From the NCBI GenBank assembly GCA_001592805.2, contig CP051140.1, positions 3,039,501 to 3,103,500 on the forward strand: DNA of 64,000 nucleotides. Direction: 5' to 3'. Position numbers and translations under genes: made by a program. Below, piece by piece: positions 44,989 to 55,061 of this stretch. The stretch is from Peltaster fructicola. Its lineage: Eukaryota > Ascomycota > Dothideomycetes. Under the pieces are notes generated by a model that saw only the letters and a list, made by a program, of their open reading frames with translations, had not been told where the DNA came from and did no database searches. Each line of letters starts with the position of its first letter. Position 1 is the first letter of the stretch.

Positions 44989-45640
44989 AACGGACGACCC
45001 TACGAGATCCACAACCACTTGAAGAGCTTGTCGGATGATTTTCAGCGGTCGCGGATGTTTCCCAAAACATCCTGTCTGCTATAGAGGTCGTCTAGGAGAG
45101 CTGATATATCTCGACGGCCTCTTCCGAAGACTCTCATGATGCGTTAACAGACACAGAGAATGATTTGCTGGTTCGCGCCGTCTGTGAAGACTACCTTCGC
45201 TGATCGAAGGGGTCCGTGTTCAGATAGATCAGGTATGCATTCGATAGACTTACATGTGCTCTCTCCATTCACTTCGTGCACAAGCGGGCATTTCCGTGCT
45301 CTGGACAAATCTCCACAGTCGAGCCACTGCACCGGACTGCGGAACGTCCTTATCACGTCGCCGGGCACAGACCAAGACATCCAGTATGATGGACTGAGCT
45401 GACTCTATAGAAGCTTGTCTTAGCGACAACTCGCTCAACCAGTCCACAGAGATGACTTCCGTCATATGAGTTGCTGCCTGCGGCACATTACAATTTGTCG
45501 CTGTGATCAGGATCAGGGTCCAGGGCGGCCTCAACGGGCTGTGTTGCAGCTTCGCAAGTACATCTACCTCGACACATTATGACCAGGCTGGTACTGGAAA
45601 GGCTTGTCATTGTGACATCTCATCCTTTTAGTCCATGAGG
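44989..45640. other. Intergenic, includes repeat copy B
   Basis: About 650 bases between the secreted-protein frame and the membrane-protein gene. It contains repeat copy B and presumably the promoter of the next gene. Confidence 0.45.
45466..45583 (+). repeat. Diverged repeat, copy B
   Basis: Begins ATGAGTTGCTGCCTG, the same 15 bases as copy A, and ends ACACATTATGAC. It is related to 43717-43824 with gaps and substitutions and lies about 60 bases upstream of ATG 45641, a placement similar to copy A. Confidence 0.65.
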
Positions 45641-46924
45641 ATGGCTTCTCTCCTCTGCCTTGAAGCAGGAGTTGACAGGGTCAATCGATGCCTCTCAACT
45701 TAGCGGTCGAAGCACAAGCACCAACGGTTCCGTCGATGAGACCTCAACACAGAGTACGAAGGTCGATCCTTCCACTCTCTGCATTCAGCTCATCCTCTTC
45801 ATGCTCGGCGCCATGCCGCAGGCATTGAAGCTATTCTCATACCAAGGCATCCCTTTGGCTCAGATGTGTGCAGCCATATACCTCGCAGCAATCATAACCC
45901 ATGGCACACACTGTTGGGTATTCCCTCAGGGTACCAAAGTCCGCCCTTGGACTTTGTATGTCGGGTTCGCCAACGAGATGACTGCAACAAATGTGATGCA
46001 TGGTTTGGTACATGGACTCATCTGGCTTCGTATAGGGACTTTGTATGTCGGGTTCGCCAACGAGATGACTGCAACAAATGTGATGCATGGTTTGGTACAT
46101 GGACTCATCTGGCTTCGTATAGCTGTAGAGCTCCCTATATTGGGCCCTGGACGACCAGAATACCTTTTTGACTTCTTCCACTGGTCGTCCCGCGCTCTAC
46201 AATGGACATGGCGGTGGTTTAGCCCGTCCCTGCTGTTCTTTGGTCCGTTAATTGCGGTTCCAAGCCTGTGCCTCACTGGCTATTGCTGATTCAACATGCC
46301 ATCTGTGTCGCGACAATGCTCGCTGCTTTGGGCTCTATCGAGCAGATTTCTCAAGCTACACGGGGCAATGTCTGGAAGGAGTTGACGGAGAGTGCGTCAG
46401 GCATAGGCCTTGCCATTGCCATCCCATTCACTACAATGATTATGCTGTTGCTATTGATTGGACCGCCGGCACTTGTGTCGTTATGTCTCGCAATGGCCAT
46501 CACCTCCATTGTTGATCTGGTTATGGCTAACGGCGACAAGAATCATGTGGGAAGTCTTCCTGCGCCATGGATTATTCACGAAGAATTACAACACCGAGAC
46601 ATACATCGATACGGAATGATCCATCCGAATGTTCCATGGGCAACCACCATGCTAGAGGTCCAGCAGAGTCATCAGAGACAGCCGATCGTGGTGCAAGCTG
46701 CGTTCTACGGCTTGAGGTTGATGGAGACCTTCTTCTTTCTCGGTCATAGCATAAGCCCTGGCCTTGGTGCTGCATTATTTTTGAAGGAAGTGCGAAAACT
46801 GAGCGCAATGACGCAGTGGACAGCATTCGTCATTTACCACATCCTCACGTTGACAGTCTACTATACAACAGTATTCACAGGTGCAGGTACGGTCAACCCT
46901 GGATGGGTCTATGTGCTTGGATAG
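45641..46924 (+). CDS. Multi-pass membrane protein gene with internal tandem duplication, frame-disrupted
   Basis: The main frame runs to about 46260 and then continues one base earlier to 46924; a third stretch of hydrophobic protein (WIVLLAAHPACIVQ) follows at 46930-46990. Hydrophobic segments include LILFMLGAMPQALKLF, AQMCAAIYLAAII, LLFFGPLIAVPSL, AICVATMLAALG, TTMIMLLLLIGPPALVSL and FVIYHILTLTVYY. ATG 45641 is the nearest upstream start but is not in the same frame as 45660 onward, so the 5' end is uncertain. At least two one-base changes are needed, so this is either an error-hit gene or an early pseudogene. An exact 87-bp tandem duplication (45949-46122) adds 29 residues. No family recognised. 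Convergent with CDC45. Confidence 0.5.
45949..46122 (+). repeat. Exact 87-bp tandem duplication
   Basis: Two adjacent copies, 45949-46035 and 46036-46122, look identical base for base. They start GGACTTTGTATGTCGGGTTC and end CTGGCTTCGTATAG. The unit is 29 codons, so the reading frame survives and the hydrophobic stretch GLVHGLIWLRI appears twice. Identity implies a very recent event or an assembly artefact. Confidence 0.93.
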
Positions 46925-47131
46925 TGCTGCTGGCAGCTCACCCAGCATGTATCGTGCAGCGTACTGGGGTGATCATTCACATCTCAACTGGGCACCATCG
47001 TGCTCGCCGTATCTTTCAAGGACAGGACTGCATGAACAGAGACTTCTGCGACGATCCATGCAAGTGCTGCTCGTTCAGAAGACAACAATCTAATCACGCA
47101 CTCATGCTGGGAACTTCTGACATACGCCATG

Positions 47132-49761
47132 CTATCCAACGACCGCCTTTGTACTCAGGCTTTCAAGAAAGCCAGATAGATCCTCCTTCCTGACCTCGAC
47201 TACTGAATGCTCGAAGCTATCTATCCTCACTCGAGCGGCAGTCTGCTCGATAACCTCTTGGAATGCTTGCCCAAATCGATTGAGGCCATGTCCTCTTTGC
47301 TTTCGTGCTTCCAGTAACTCTTCGTCAGACTCAACATCTGAGCCTTCGGAGGAGTCTGAGGCTTCCGACTCTGTAGCGTCGCTCTCATCGTCCTCAGCAT
47401 CCGAGTCAAGTATTCCGTTGGCCTCATCTCGTTCTCGTTGTAGTCGCTTCCTCTCTTCTCGCTTGCGAGCACGCTCAGCTTTCTTGGCGATCTTGTCCGC
47501 CTCTTTGCGCTTACGCTTCTCCTCGCGTTGTCTGATCTCTGCTTTCGTACGCACCTTCTTGCGAGCACCTGCACCTCCCAGACCAACGACAAGATACGCA
47601 CCTCGGCTCTCGTCAAGACAGCCGAGGACAAGAGCTTCGTCTGGCCGACTTCGTCTGCCTTGCTCTGCTTCGAGCACTTGTACTGCTTCTGAGACCCAGG
47701 CGGCTAGCTTGACTAGAGCACCGGGATGCACGAAGGTAGATAGATCAGGTCCTTCCTTGACCACAGCGAGCCGGAATGATCGCAAATGTCGGATCTGATT
47801 CTTGGCCATGAGTGCTGCTCCACATCGTAGAATCGCTCTGGCGAGGTGCTGTGCAGTGGAGATGTGCTGCGTCAGAAGACTTGGACCTTGTTGAGCAGAG
47901 CTTGACACCGGCGATAATGCATCGTAAGCTGCATAGAAGCGGCGGGTGGTCCAGTCTGGGCCTTCTTCAGAGGCTGTCTGGTCCATATCGTTGTCTGAGG
48001 CGGGAGGCGTAGGTAGAGCACGTATCCGATTGCTGTAAGATGGATCCGCGCCTCCACGGTCGAACCTCATGTCAAGTATCGATTTCGTTTCGGGTCCAAC
48101 TTCAAGCATTGCGCTTGCTATGATAGCAACATCCATGGCAGAAAACGTTGCCTTCCAGCCCCAGCTACGCACGAAACCCCAGCCTTGATGTCCACGTCGA
48201 CCGTCCTCGCCAGGTACAAGACCATCAAGATTGTACTGTGGCGCGAACTTGAGTATTCTCTTTCGTAGAGACTGCTTGAGTTCCATGTCCATGTGTACGT
48301 AACTCTTGGCAGCCTCTTGCAAGCTGATACCCATCTTGGCAAGCAGCTTATGTAGTCGCTGTTTGCCAGAATCTGACCAAATATGCAGTCGTGTGCTGAG
48401 ATACGTTGAATGCATCATGCTATCGATCAGACTCCAGTGTCTGATCAGCATGAACCGTGGTTCTGGCGAGAGACGAATGGCATAATCTGTAGGGCTCCTA
48501 GCTCTTGAAGGCATGATGTCTGTCTGGCTTCTACTCCGTTGTATATCGGCTTCGGGCACGGGATTGAGACGCCTCACCTCGTCCCGCAGCACTTCGCGGA
48601 TCTGCTCTGCTCGATCGGGTAGCTTGTGGCCCTGGGCGTCGCGAGAAGTCTTAGTCTGTGTTAGTGGTGACAAATCCAAGCTGGAGATGCCAACGATCGC
48701 CAGCCACAGTAGCTCGTTATCTTCTCGACCAAGATCAGAGGCAAGGAGTAGACCATGCTGGAGATCGGTTCGGAGGATGACGAACCAAGTCCATAGTAAG
48801 CCTCGAGAGTAGCTTCGTGCTTTCGACGCAGCTTGAGGAGCTTCCGTCGAAGCTGTCGTGCTGTGGGCTGAGCGGGTGGAGAGGAAGGCAGGACAGCATC
48901 GGAAGGCTGTAGCTGCGAGCTAGGTGGTGGTGTCGAGTGTACAATCTGACCAGAAGTCGGTCTAGGTGAAGCTGGTATCGACGACGAAGAATTCCTGCGT
49001 CTTCTCCGATGTGGTCGTTCATCGTCGGCATCCTCTAATTCATCGTCTGAGTGTTCATTAGACGCTTTGCGTTTTCTGCTTGGAGAGTGAGTATGCGAGT
49101 GCGAATCACTGTCTGCATCATCAGCAGTCATCTCCAAGTCTAAATCGTCCTCTGTGATGTCAGGCATGTCGAGCAGGGCCATATACGCATCTCTCTCCGC
49201 GTGTAGCTCCTCCTCAACACCGCCATCATCCCAGACGATAACGCCACCTCTGCCGATATCGTACGTAGGAAGCACTCGACCCTGGTCGACGCCTTTGCGT
49301 TGGCTAGATCGTGATCCATCTTCTTCTTGCGGTATTGCTCCGACACCAAAGACATTGGTGAGATTCCATGGTCGCCGCGAATCTATAACCCAGACTTCAA
49401 CACCATGATCACTCATGTCTGTTGACGGGCTGTCTTCTGCAGTACCATCTAGTCCCAGAATCTCTTCTAGGTCCACCATACCACCAACGCCCAAGCATAT
49501 GACAACGCCTCCATCACCACTTCTTTGCTTTGTCAATGGAAGCACAAGCTCGAGACCTGCTTTCCGAAGGTCCGAGTACCCTGATATTGGCTGGACTTTG
49601 TGCTGTATATAGTCGCGTTTCATCAATGCTGTGAAGATCCTCGTAGCACATAATGCATCGACATTGAGTGCTGTGAGGATGAGGACCGGAGGTGAGAGTG
49701 GATGTGTGTTTCTTTGTAGCTGCTCATAAAGCTGGGCAATCTGCCCGCGAGGAAGATGCAT
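47132..49761 (-). CDS. CDC45: DNA replication initiation factor CDC45
   Basis: A subunit of the CMG helicase (Cdc45-MCM-GINS) needed for origin firing and fork movement. ATG 49761 starts the usual N terminus (PPVLILTALNVDALCATRIF). It continues with GVEVWVIDSRRPWNL, VIVWDDG, an acidic then basic linker with a KRK cluster, and EAYYGLGSS. The C-terminal half carries RHWSLIDSMMHSTYLS, FAPQYNLDGLV, GFVRSWGWKATFSAMD and a long Lys/Arg/Glu coiled block. The frame breaks near 48757 (CTCCTTGCCTCTG). One missing G joins MVYSL to ASDLGREDNELLWLAIVG, the conserved junction of the family, for 876 residues. The gene is essential, so a real frameshift is very unlikely. No introns. Confidence 0.92.
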
Positions 49762-50401
49762 CGTTCCTTTTCTGCATGCAAGACTGTCTAGTGATATATA
49801 TGAATGCGGCTGTCGTCTTCGTCATGAGCGGCATAAAGTCGTCTGTTCTTGATGTGCTTGCTACACGCTCCGGCTATGTGGATAAGCAGGACGCTCAACG
49901 CATGTACTCCGAATGGTGCACGAACCGAGAATGCAGGAGAAAGATCAATAATATGCTTATGAGGTCGTGAACGGTTTCAATGGTATGAGGTATAGTAGAA
50001 GTGTAGTGGGCGTGAAGACGCGACGCGCTGTCGCGCTAATCAAAGTTTAGATGGCAACACATTCAGCGCGCGATGACGATGATCCTCCGTTCGTCTTGAC
50101 CTTCGTGTTCGTCATCAAGACTCGTCTTTGGGATGCAGAGCATCAGGTAGAGATACCTCGAAGCGTCTCTATGTGGACTTCTTGACCTCTGCGCTTCGAT
50201 CGTCATTGCCATAACAAGGCTGTGCATAGCTGCACTGCCACGTCGACACTTGACGATGCAGTCTCAGAACGCAAAAGCTCGTCTATCTTTGATCATTGGT
50301 CATACCGTCACATCGGGTTCTGACATACGAAGGTAGTGGTCGGTATGATGCTTTGGTGCTGATTCGAAATCAGTGTTGAGCTTCAAAGCTGAATCAACGG
50401 T
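49762..50401. other. Divergent promoter region CDC45 / HET gene
   Basis: About 640 bases between divergent starts. A palindrome-like GATTCGAAATC at about 50364-50374 is seen. No coding frame defended. Confidence 0.5.
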
Positions 50402-52165
50402 ATGGCTGCCTCTGGGACAGCTACTAGATCGAGCCTTCCATCAATACCATCATGGGCGACACCTCGAGCGGCCGTCCTTCAAGGACAGCACGAGAATCTA
50501 GAAGAGGACGGCACCGGGTCGCAAAACAACTCGAGAGTCTATGGCGATATACCTGTGCTCGAGACAACCCCAGAAGATCTCATGTTCGGTCCGCGGATCA
50601 GATTGCTTAGCATTTCCCCTGCAAAGCCAAACGACTGCATTCGAGCCCGCCTTCTGATACGATCGTTGTTCGACGCACCGCCGTACCTCGCCTTGTCGTA
50701 CTCCTGGGGTTGCAGACTTGCAGTGGAACAAATATCCATCGACGGAGTACCCTTTGCCATTACAAGGCACCTTTGGCAAGCATTGCGAGCATTACGAAGT
50801 CGAGATCGCTCCGTTGTTGTATGGGTGGATGCTATATGCATCAATCAGGAGAACCCGCTCGATAAGTCGCTACAAGTCCAATGTATGGCTCAAGTGTATA
50901 ACGAGGCCAGCGAGGTGCGCATTTGGCTAGGCCAGCTAAACACTTCTCTCCACGCATCGGACGTACTGCTGTTCTACGAGCTGTCGCTGTTGTCTCATCC
51001 TTGGTGGAAGCGATTATGGGTTGTGCAAGAATGCGCTTACGCGAAGACGAGCCCGGTGGTTATGCTGCGTCCAACGGAGCTGACGACACTTGGCGAGCTT
51101 GTACATCGACTCTCCGTGGTAGCCAGCGAGGCCAAAGGTGTTGCATCTGAGACACTTAACAGCATGCTTGCTTCACTGCAGGTCCCCTTTGATGCTTGGG
51201 ACGCCCAACGTCTCGCACAGACCCACAGGATACCGTTATCAAAGAGACTTTCACAAACCAAGAGCCTTCAATGCTCTGTTCCACATGACAGGCTCTATGC
51301 AATCCTTAGTCTTGCAGAGGAAGACGAGGTTAGCACAATCGTGCCGGATTATAACAAATCTTACTCACAAATGGCTATGGAGGCTAACAGACGCATAAAA
51401 GAATATGAAGGTTGGGACGACTTTAGTGATCAAGATCTGCTGCCACCATTGACCTGGACAAACACCACGGAGGAGAAGGAAATGATAACGGAGGACAGTA
51501 TCGTGTACGCGGCACAGTGCGATTCACTGCCATTGTTGAAGTACTGGCAGACAAAATTGTCACGTCGGTACAGGAGGGATGGATTTCTATTTAACAGGGT
51601 CCACATACGAGCACTGTGCGTGGCCGCTGGCCACGGACATCTGGATATGGTCCGATACTTACTAGAAGGGTTCCCACGAAATGCAGCACTGCTGCACAAG
51701 CAATTCAAGCATGACAGTCCGGTCCAGTATGCATCAAGAACGAGTCATACAAGTGTTGTCCGCTCTCTGCTTGTGAGGAGTAAGATACTACTGGACAGCT
51801 CACGCACTGCTACTATTGGTACTCCGCTCATTGATGCTGCCGCTAACGGTCACTTACAGATGGTCACCACATTACTCGAAGCAGGTGCACAGGTCAACGA
51901 TGCTGGAGGTTATTTCGGCACGGCTCTGCAAGCTGCAGTGATCAGTGGGGATCAGAGGATAGTTGACACTCTCCTGGCCCATGGTGCACGCGTCGACCAG
52001 CATGATGGCTATTTTCGTTGTGGCTACTTCGGTGATGCTCTGCGTGCTGCCATTCGAAGTGGACATGAAAGCATCGCACTGCTACTACAGACCAAGAGAA
52101 GCAATGACAATACAATCACACAACGAGTGGAGGCACAAGATGTTGGTGGAGACGGTCTCTCATGA
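50402..52165 (+). CDS. HET-domain protein with C-terminal ankyrin repeats
   Basis: ATG 50402 gives 587 residues without introns. The N-terminal HET domain shows its three marks in order: YLALSYSWG (about 95), VWVDAICINQ (about 140) and RLWVVQE (about 204), followed by the family's RLYAILSL block. HET domains act in heterokaryon incompatibility, the fungal non-self response that kills fused cells of unlike type. From about residue 390 come ankyrin-like repeats (AAGHGHLDMVRYLLEGF; GTPLIDAAANGHLQMVTTLL; GTALQAAVISGDQRIVDTLL; DALRAAIRSGHESIALLL), which probably sense a partner. There is no NACHT domain, so it is not a full NLR. HET genes are typically fast-evolving and present or absent between strains. 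Confidence 0.9.
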   Translation: MAASGTATRSSLPSIPSWATPRAAVLQGQHENLEEDGTGSQNNSRVYGDIPVLETTPEDLMFGPRIRLLSISPAKPNDCIRARLLIRSLFDAPPYLALSYSWGCRLAVEQISIDGVPFAITRHLWQALRALRSRDRSVVVWVDAICINQENPLDKSLQVQCMAQVYNEASEVRIWLGQLNTSLHASDVLLFYELSLLSHPWWKRLWVVQECAYAKTSPVVMLRPTELTTLGELVHRLSVVASEAKGVASETLNSMLASLQVPFDAWDAQRLAQTHRIPLSKRLSQTKSLQCSVPHDRLYAILSLAEEDEVSTIVPDYNKSYSQMAMEANRRIKEYEGWDDFSDQDLLPPLTWTNTTEEKEMITEDSIVYAAQCDSLPLLKYWQTKLSRRYRRDGFLFNRVHIRALCVAAGHGHLDMVRYLLEGFPRNAALLHKQFKHDSPVQYASRTSHTSVVRSLLVRSKILLDSSRTATIGTPLIDAAANGHLQMVTTLLEAGAQVNDAGGYFGTALQAAVISGDQRIVDTLLAHGARVDQHDGYFRCGYFGDALRAAIRSGHESIALLLQTKRSNDNTITQRVEAQDVGGDGLS

Positions 52166-52373
52166 TTTGCATCTATCTTGGCCTGGATGACTTTACGTAC
52201 ACCCACTCCTCATTCCCATGCACAGGGCTTTCCCCTCCAGTCGCTTTCGCAACAGCAGGTATCTTTCCCTCATAGAGCGCATTGAACATTTCGTAGCCCA
52301 AAAGAGTGCGTCAATGCAGACGAAGTGTATGTGTGATGTCGCTAAGGTATCAGTTTGGCGCAAGCTGCTTCGC

Positions 52374-53409
52374 TTACCAGCCAGACTCTGGTGGAGCCTG
52401 AGCACCAGTCTCCTGGGCCCAGCCTGCGGCTGCGTTGCCAGTCTCGACCGGAGCAGAGCTTGCAGCCCAGTCAGCGCCCTCAGCATCCCATGATGATTGT
52501 GCAGCAGCTCCAGCGGTGCCAGAGGCAGCTGCGAAAGCACCAGCAGTGCCACCGCTGACCTCCCACTCGTTGGTGAAGCCGCTCTCGACAGCAGCTGGGC
52601 CAACCTCGTCGGCACCTGGCTGCTTGCTCTCCTCTTGTCCAGATGCATCCTTGTTCTCCTCAGCTTCTGGGTCGCGGTAGAAGTACAAGTCAGTCATGAC
52701 ATCCCACTCAGCCTCGCGCGAAGCAATAGTGCCACGAAGACGGAGAACCTCACGTGCCAACATCCACCAGATCAGACCAATAGCGTGACGACCCTTGTTG
52801 TTGGTTGGAATAGCAACGTCGACGTACTCGGTTGGTGAATCAGTGTCGCAAAGCGCAATGACTGGGATGTTGACGTAGGAGGCCTCCTTGATGGCCTGAG
52901 CATCGGTTCGTGGGTCGGTAACAACAATGATGCGTGGCTCCTTGAAAGAGCGAGTGATGTAGTTGGTGAAATTACCTGGAGTGAATCGACCAGCAATGGC
53001 GCTTGCACCAGTGTGTGCAGCGAACTTGAGGACGGCACGCTGACCATATGGACGAGAGGAGATACAGACAATGTCGCTTGGGTTGTCGATGGTGACGAGG
53101 ATACGTGCTGCGAGTACGATCTTCTCCCTGTTGGATTTTGTCAGCTTGAGTTTCTCGAATGCAACGTCCGTCACGGCAGCCAGCCGCGCGAGATGTGCGC
53201 AAGCTGATGCTCGACGATACGTGTCAAAGCTGAACGTACCATGTCTTGCCAATGTTAATCACGTTGATACCATCGGGTCTGGTCTTCCAAAGGTATGGCT
53301 CCATGTGCACCTGCAAGTTCTTGCTTCCGATGTGACACTGAGCGGACAGGAGCATCTCGATGTCCTGAGATGTGGCGTTGAATGCCGCTGGGAGGTTCTT
53401 TGCTGCCAT
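52374..53409 (-). CDS. RPS0: 40S ribosomal protein S0 (uS2)
   Basis: Two exons, 53409-53240 and 53127-52374, with a 112-bp intron (GTACGT to AACAG) splitting a Trp codon, give 307 residues. Start [19 protein letters not shown] and the block [18 protein letters not shown] are diagnostic, with [20 protein letters not shown] and [16 protein letters not shown]. The tail is Ala/Gly/Glu/Trp-rich, as in fungal S0, ending ESGW. The protein is needed for 20S pre-rRNA maturation and the small subunit. The long, phase-2 first intron is usual for ribosomal protein genes. It shares a 227-bp divergent promoter with mitochondrial S15. Confidence 0.95.
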
Positions 53410-53636
53410 ATTTGCGAAAGGTGAAATGCGCGCAAGGAATGTGTGTTGCTGAAGTCGATCAGATACTTGAGGTGGGATAATTTCTACATGTATGTCGGCG
53501 AAATTGAAATGTGATGCCGACAGTGCGCCAAGCTTGCTACGCTCCATGCAGCGCGCTAGTCTCCTCCGTCGGCGAGTGTTCATGAAGTCCTTAGAATGGA
53601 GGTCATTGAATTCACGACATCACAAGACATCACATC
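53410..53636. promoter_or_regulatory. Shared divergent promoter, RPS0 / mitochondrial S15
   Basis: Only 227 bases separate the start codons of a cytosolic and a mitochondrial ribosomal protein gene. Both promoters and 5' leaders must fit here, so a bidirectional promoter is likely. I do not identify a specific factor site. Confidence 0.6.
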
Positions 53637-54603
53637 ATGGCATTGCGAGCGCCATTACAACAGTGCTTACGAGCCGCAAATAGTGAGTCTGTGTAGGCAC
53701 AATCGCACGCAGTAATTGACAGCATTAGACCTATCAACCACCTCGTTATGCAGGACGTTCTCTAGCTCTGCTACGACTTTCACGCAACAGCCCAAGCAAA
53801 CCACCAAGAAGAGGCGGCGAGATCCATACGCGCTTGAGCAAGCGCGTGCGCGAAAGGCTGCCAACATCAGTCGACAGAAAGTGCTGAAGGAAGACCGTGC
53901 TGCGCAATTGGGCGACCCCATTCGAGGCAACGAGACAGAGTTTGTGCGATCATTCGACAATCCTCCTACCACAGACAGCAATGCGGACTCTAACGGACGC
54001 TTGAACTTCTTCGTCAGGAGCTCAGAGCTCGAGGACAACATTGCGAAGTCGAAATGGTTGATGACACCGAAGGAACAGCCAACCGACCAAGACAGCATTG
54101 AGAACATCACATCTAGCGACACACCCGAACAACGAAGAGAGAGAAGAGAAGCAGAGCATGAGAACGCTGCTGAGGCACTCCGCAGGATCAACAAACTCGA
54201 GCTAGGTAGCTCAAAAGACAGACTTCGAGTCAATGTCCAGCGATGCATAAACGTGCTTGGACGACACAACACTGATGGAGAACTGCACTCACGACCCGGC
54301 TCGACCGAAACTTCGAAGACCACAGCCTTGCCACGCATCGGGCCAGATACAGGAAGCAGCGAGGTGCAGATCGGTATACTCACAGCCAAGATCCGAACAT
54401 TGACGCAATTCTTGGAAGGTCGAGGCAAAATGGACAAGCACAACAGGCGAAACCTCACGATCCTGGTACATCGACGTCAGAAGCTGATGCGGTATCTGCA
54501 GCGTAAGGAAAAGGGAGGTCCACGATGGCAGAACCTGATCCAAACACTTGGATTGACTGATGGCGCATGGAAGGGAGAGATTGTTCTGCCTCGATACATA
54601 TGA
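53637..54603 (+). CDS. Mitochondrial ribosomal protein uS15m
   Basis: Two exons, 53637-53682 and 53729-54603, with a 46-bp intron (GTGAGT to CATTAG), give 306 residues. The first exon supplies a basic start (MALRAPLQQCLRAAN) that continues as LSTTSLCRTFSSSATTF, a typical mitochondrial presequence; the main frame alone begins at a TTG, so the small exon is needed. The S15 domain is at the C terminus (about 218-300): GSSEVQIGILTAKIRTLTQF, KHNRRNLTILVHRRQKLMRY. The long middle is charged. It binds 12S/15S-type rRNA in the mitochondrial small subunit. Equivalent of yeast Mrps28. Confidence 0.92.
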
Positions 54604-54833
54604 TCTACTCAACCTTTTAGGACATAATGCACCATTATTTGTACAACAAGCCCGCCTTGCGTCTATCTCCGAGAGCACTTTCAGTTGCAACAAATCCATG
54701 CATTGCAGAGCCTTCCCATTGTCATTACATCGTCGCGTCGTACAGCCTTCATCGCAGTCGTTCTTCGAGGTTGGGTTCCCAGCTCGATCGCATCGAGTAT
54801 CGCCCAAGAGGTGGCGCCAGCACATCGTTACAA

Positions 54834-55061
54834 TCATCGCCAGCCGAAGGTCCTTGCCATTTCATCTCTGTTCCGATTTCTTACAGCTTGCATGTAGCCG
54901 AGTTGTGAACCTTCCTCCAGTCCAGCCCAGCCGTCTCGATATTCAGCATTCCTCTCTGAGCGACCTCCGAAGCGGTGCGCGACCGCATATCCTATCATGA
55001 CGGCACAACCAGCACCAAGGATGCAGAGAAACACAACGAGGCCAGGTGCGATATCAGACAT
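54834..55061 (-). CDS. Small single-pass membrane protein
   Basis: 75 residues from ATG 55061. One hydrophobic helix at about 8-30 (LVVFLCILGAGCAVMIGYAV), then a basic patch and a C-terminal segment LGYMQAVRNRNRDEMARTF. That last block resembles a motif in short conserved fungal proteins ending in a YMQxVRxRN-type sequence, which is the main support for a real gene. No intron. Function unknown. Convergent with the mitochondrial S15 gene. Confidence 0.6.
   Translation of the reverse strand: MSDIAPGLVVFLCILGAGCAVMIGYAVAHRFGGRSERNAEYRDGWAGLEEGSQLGYMQAVRNRNRDEMARTFGWR

Noticed and set aside
50340-50401. GATTCGAAATC palindrome as a defined regulatory site
   Set aside because: Short and single; no second copy or known factor supports it.
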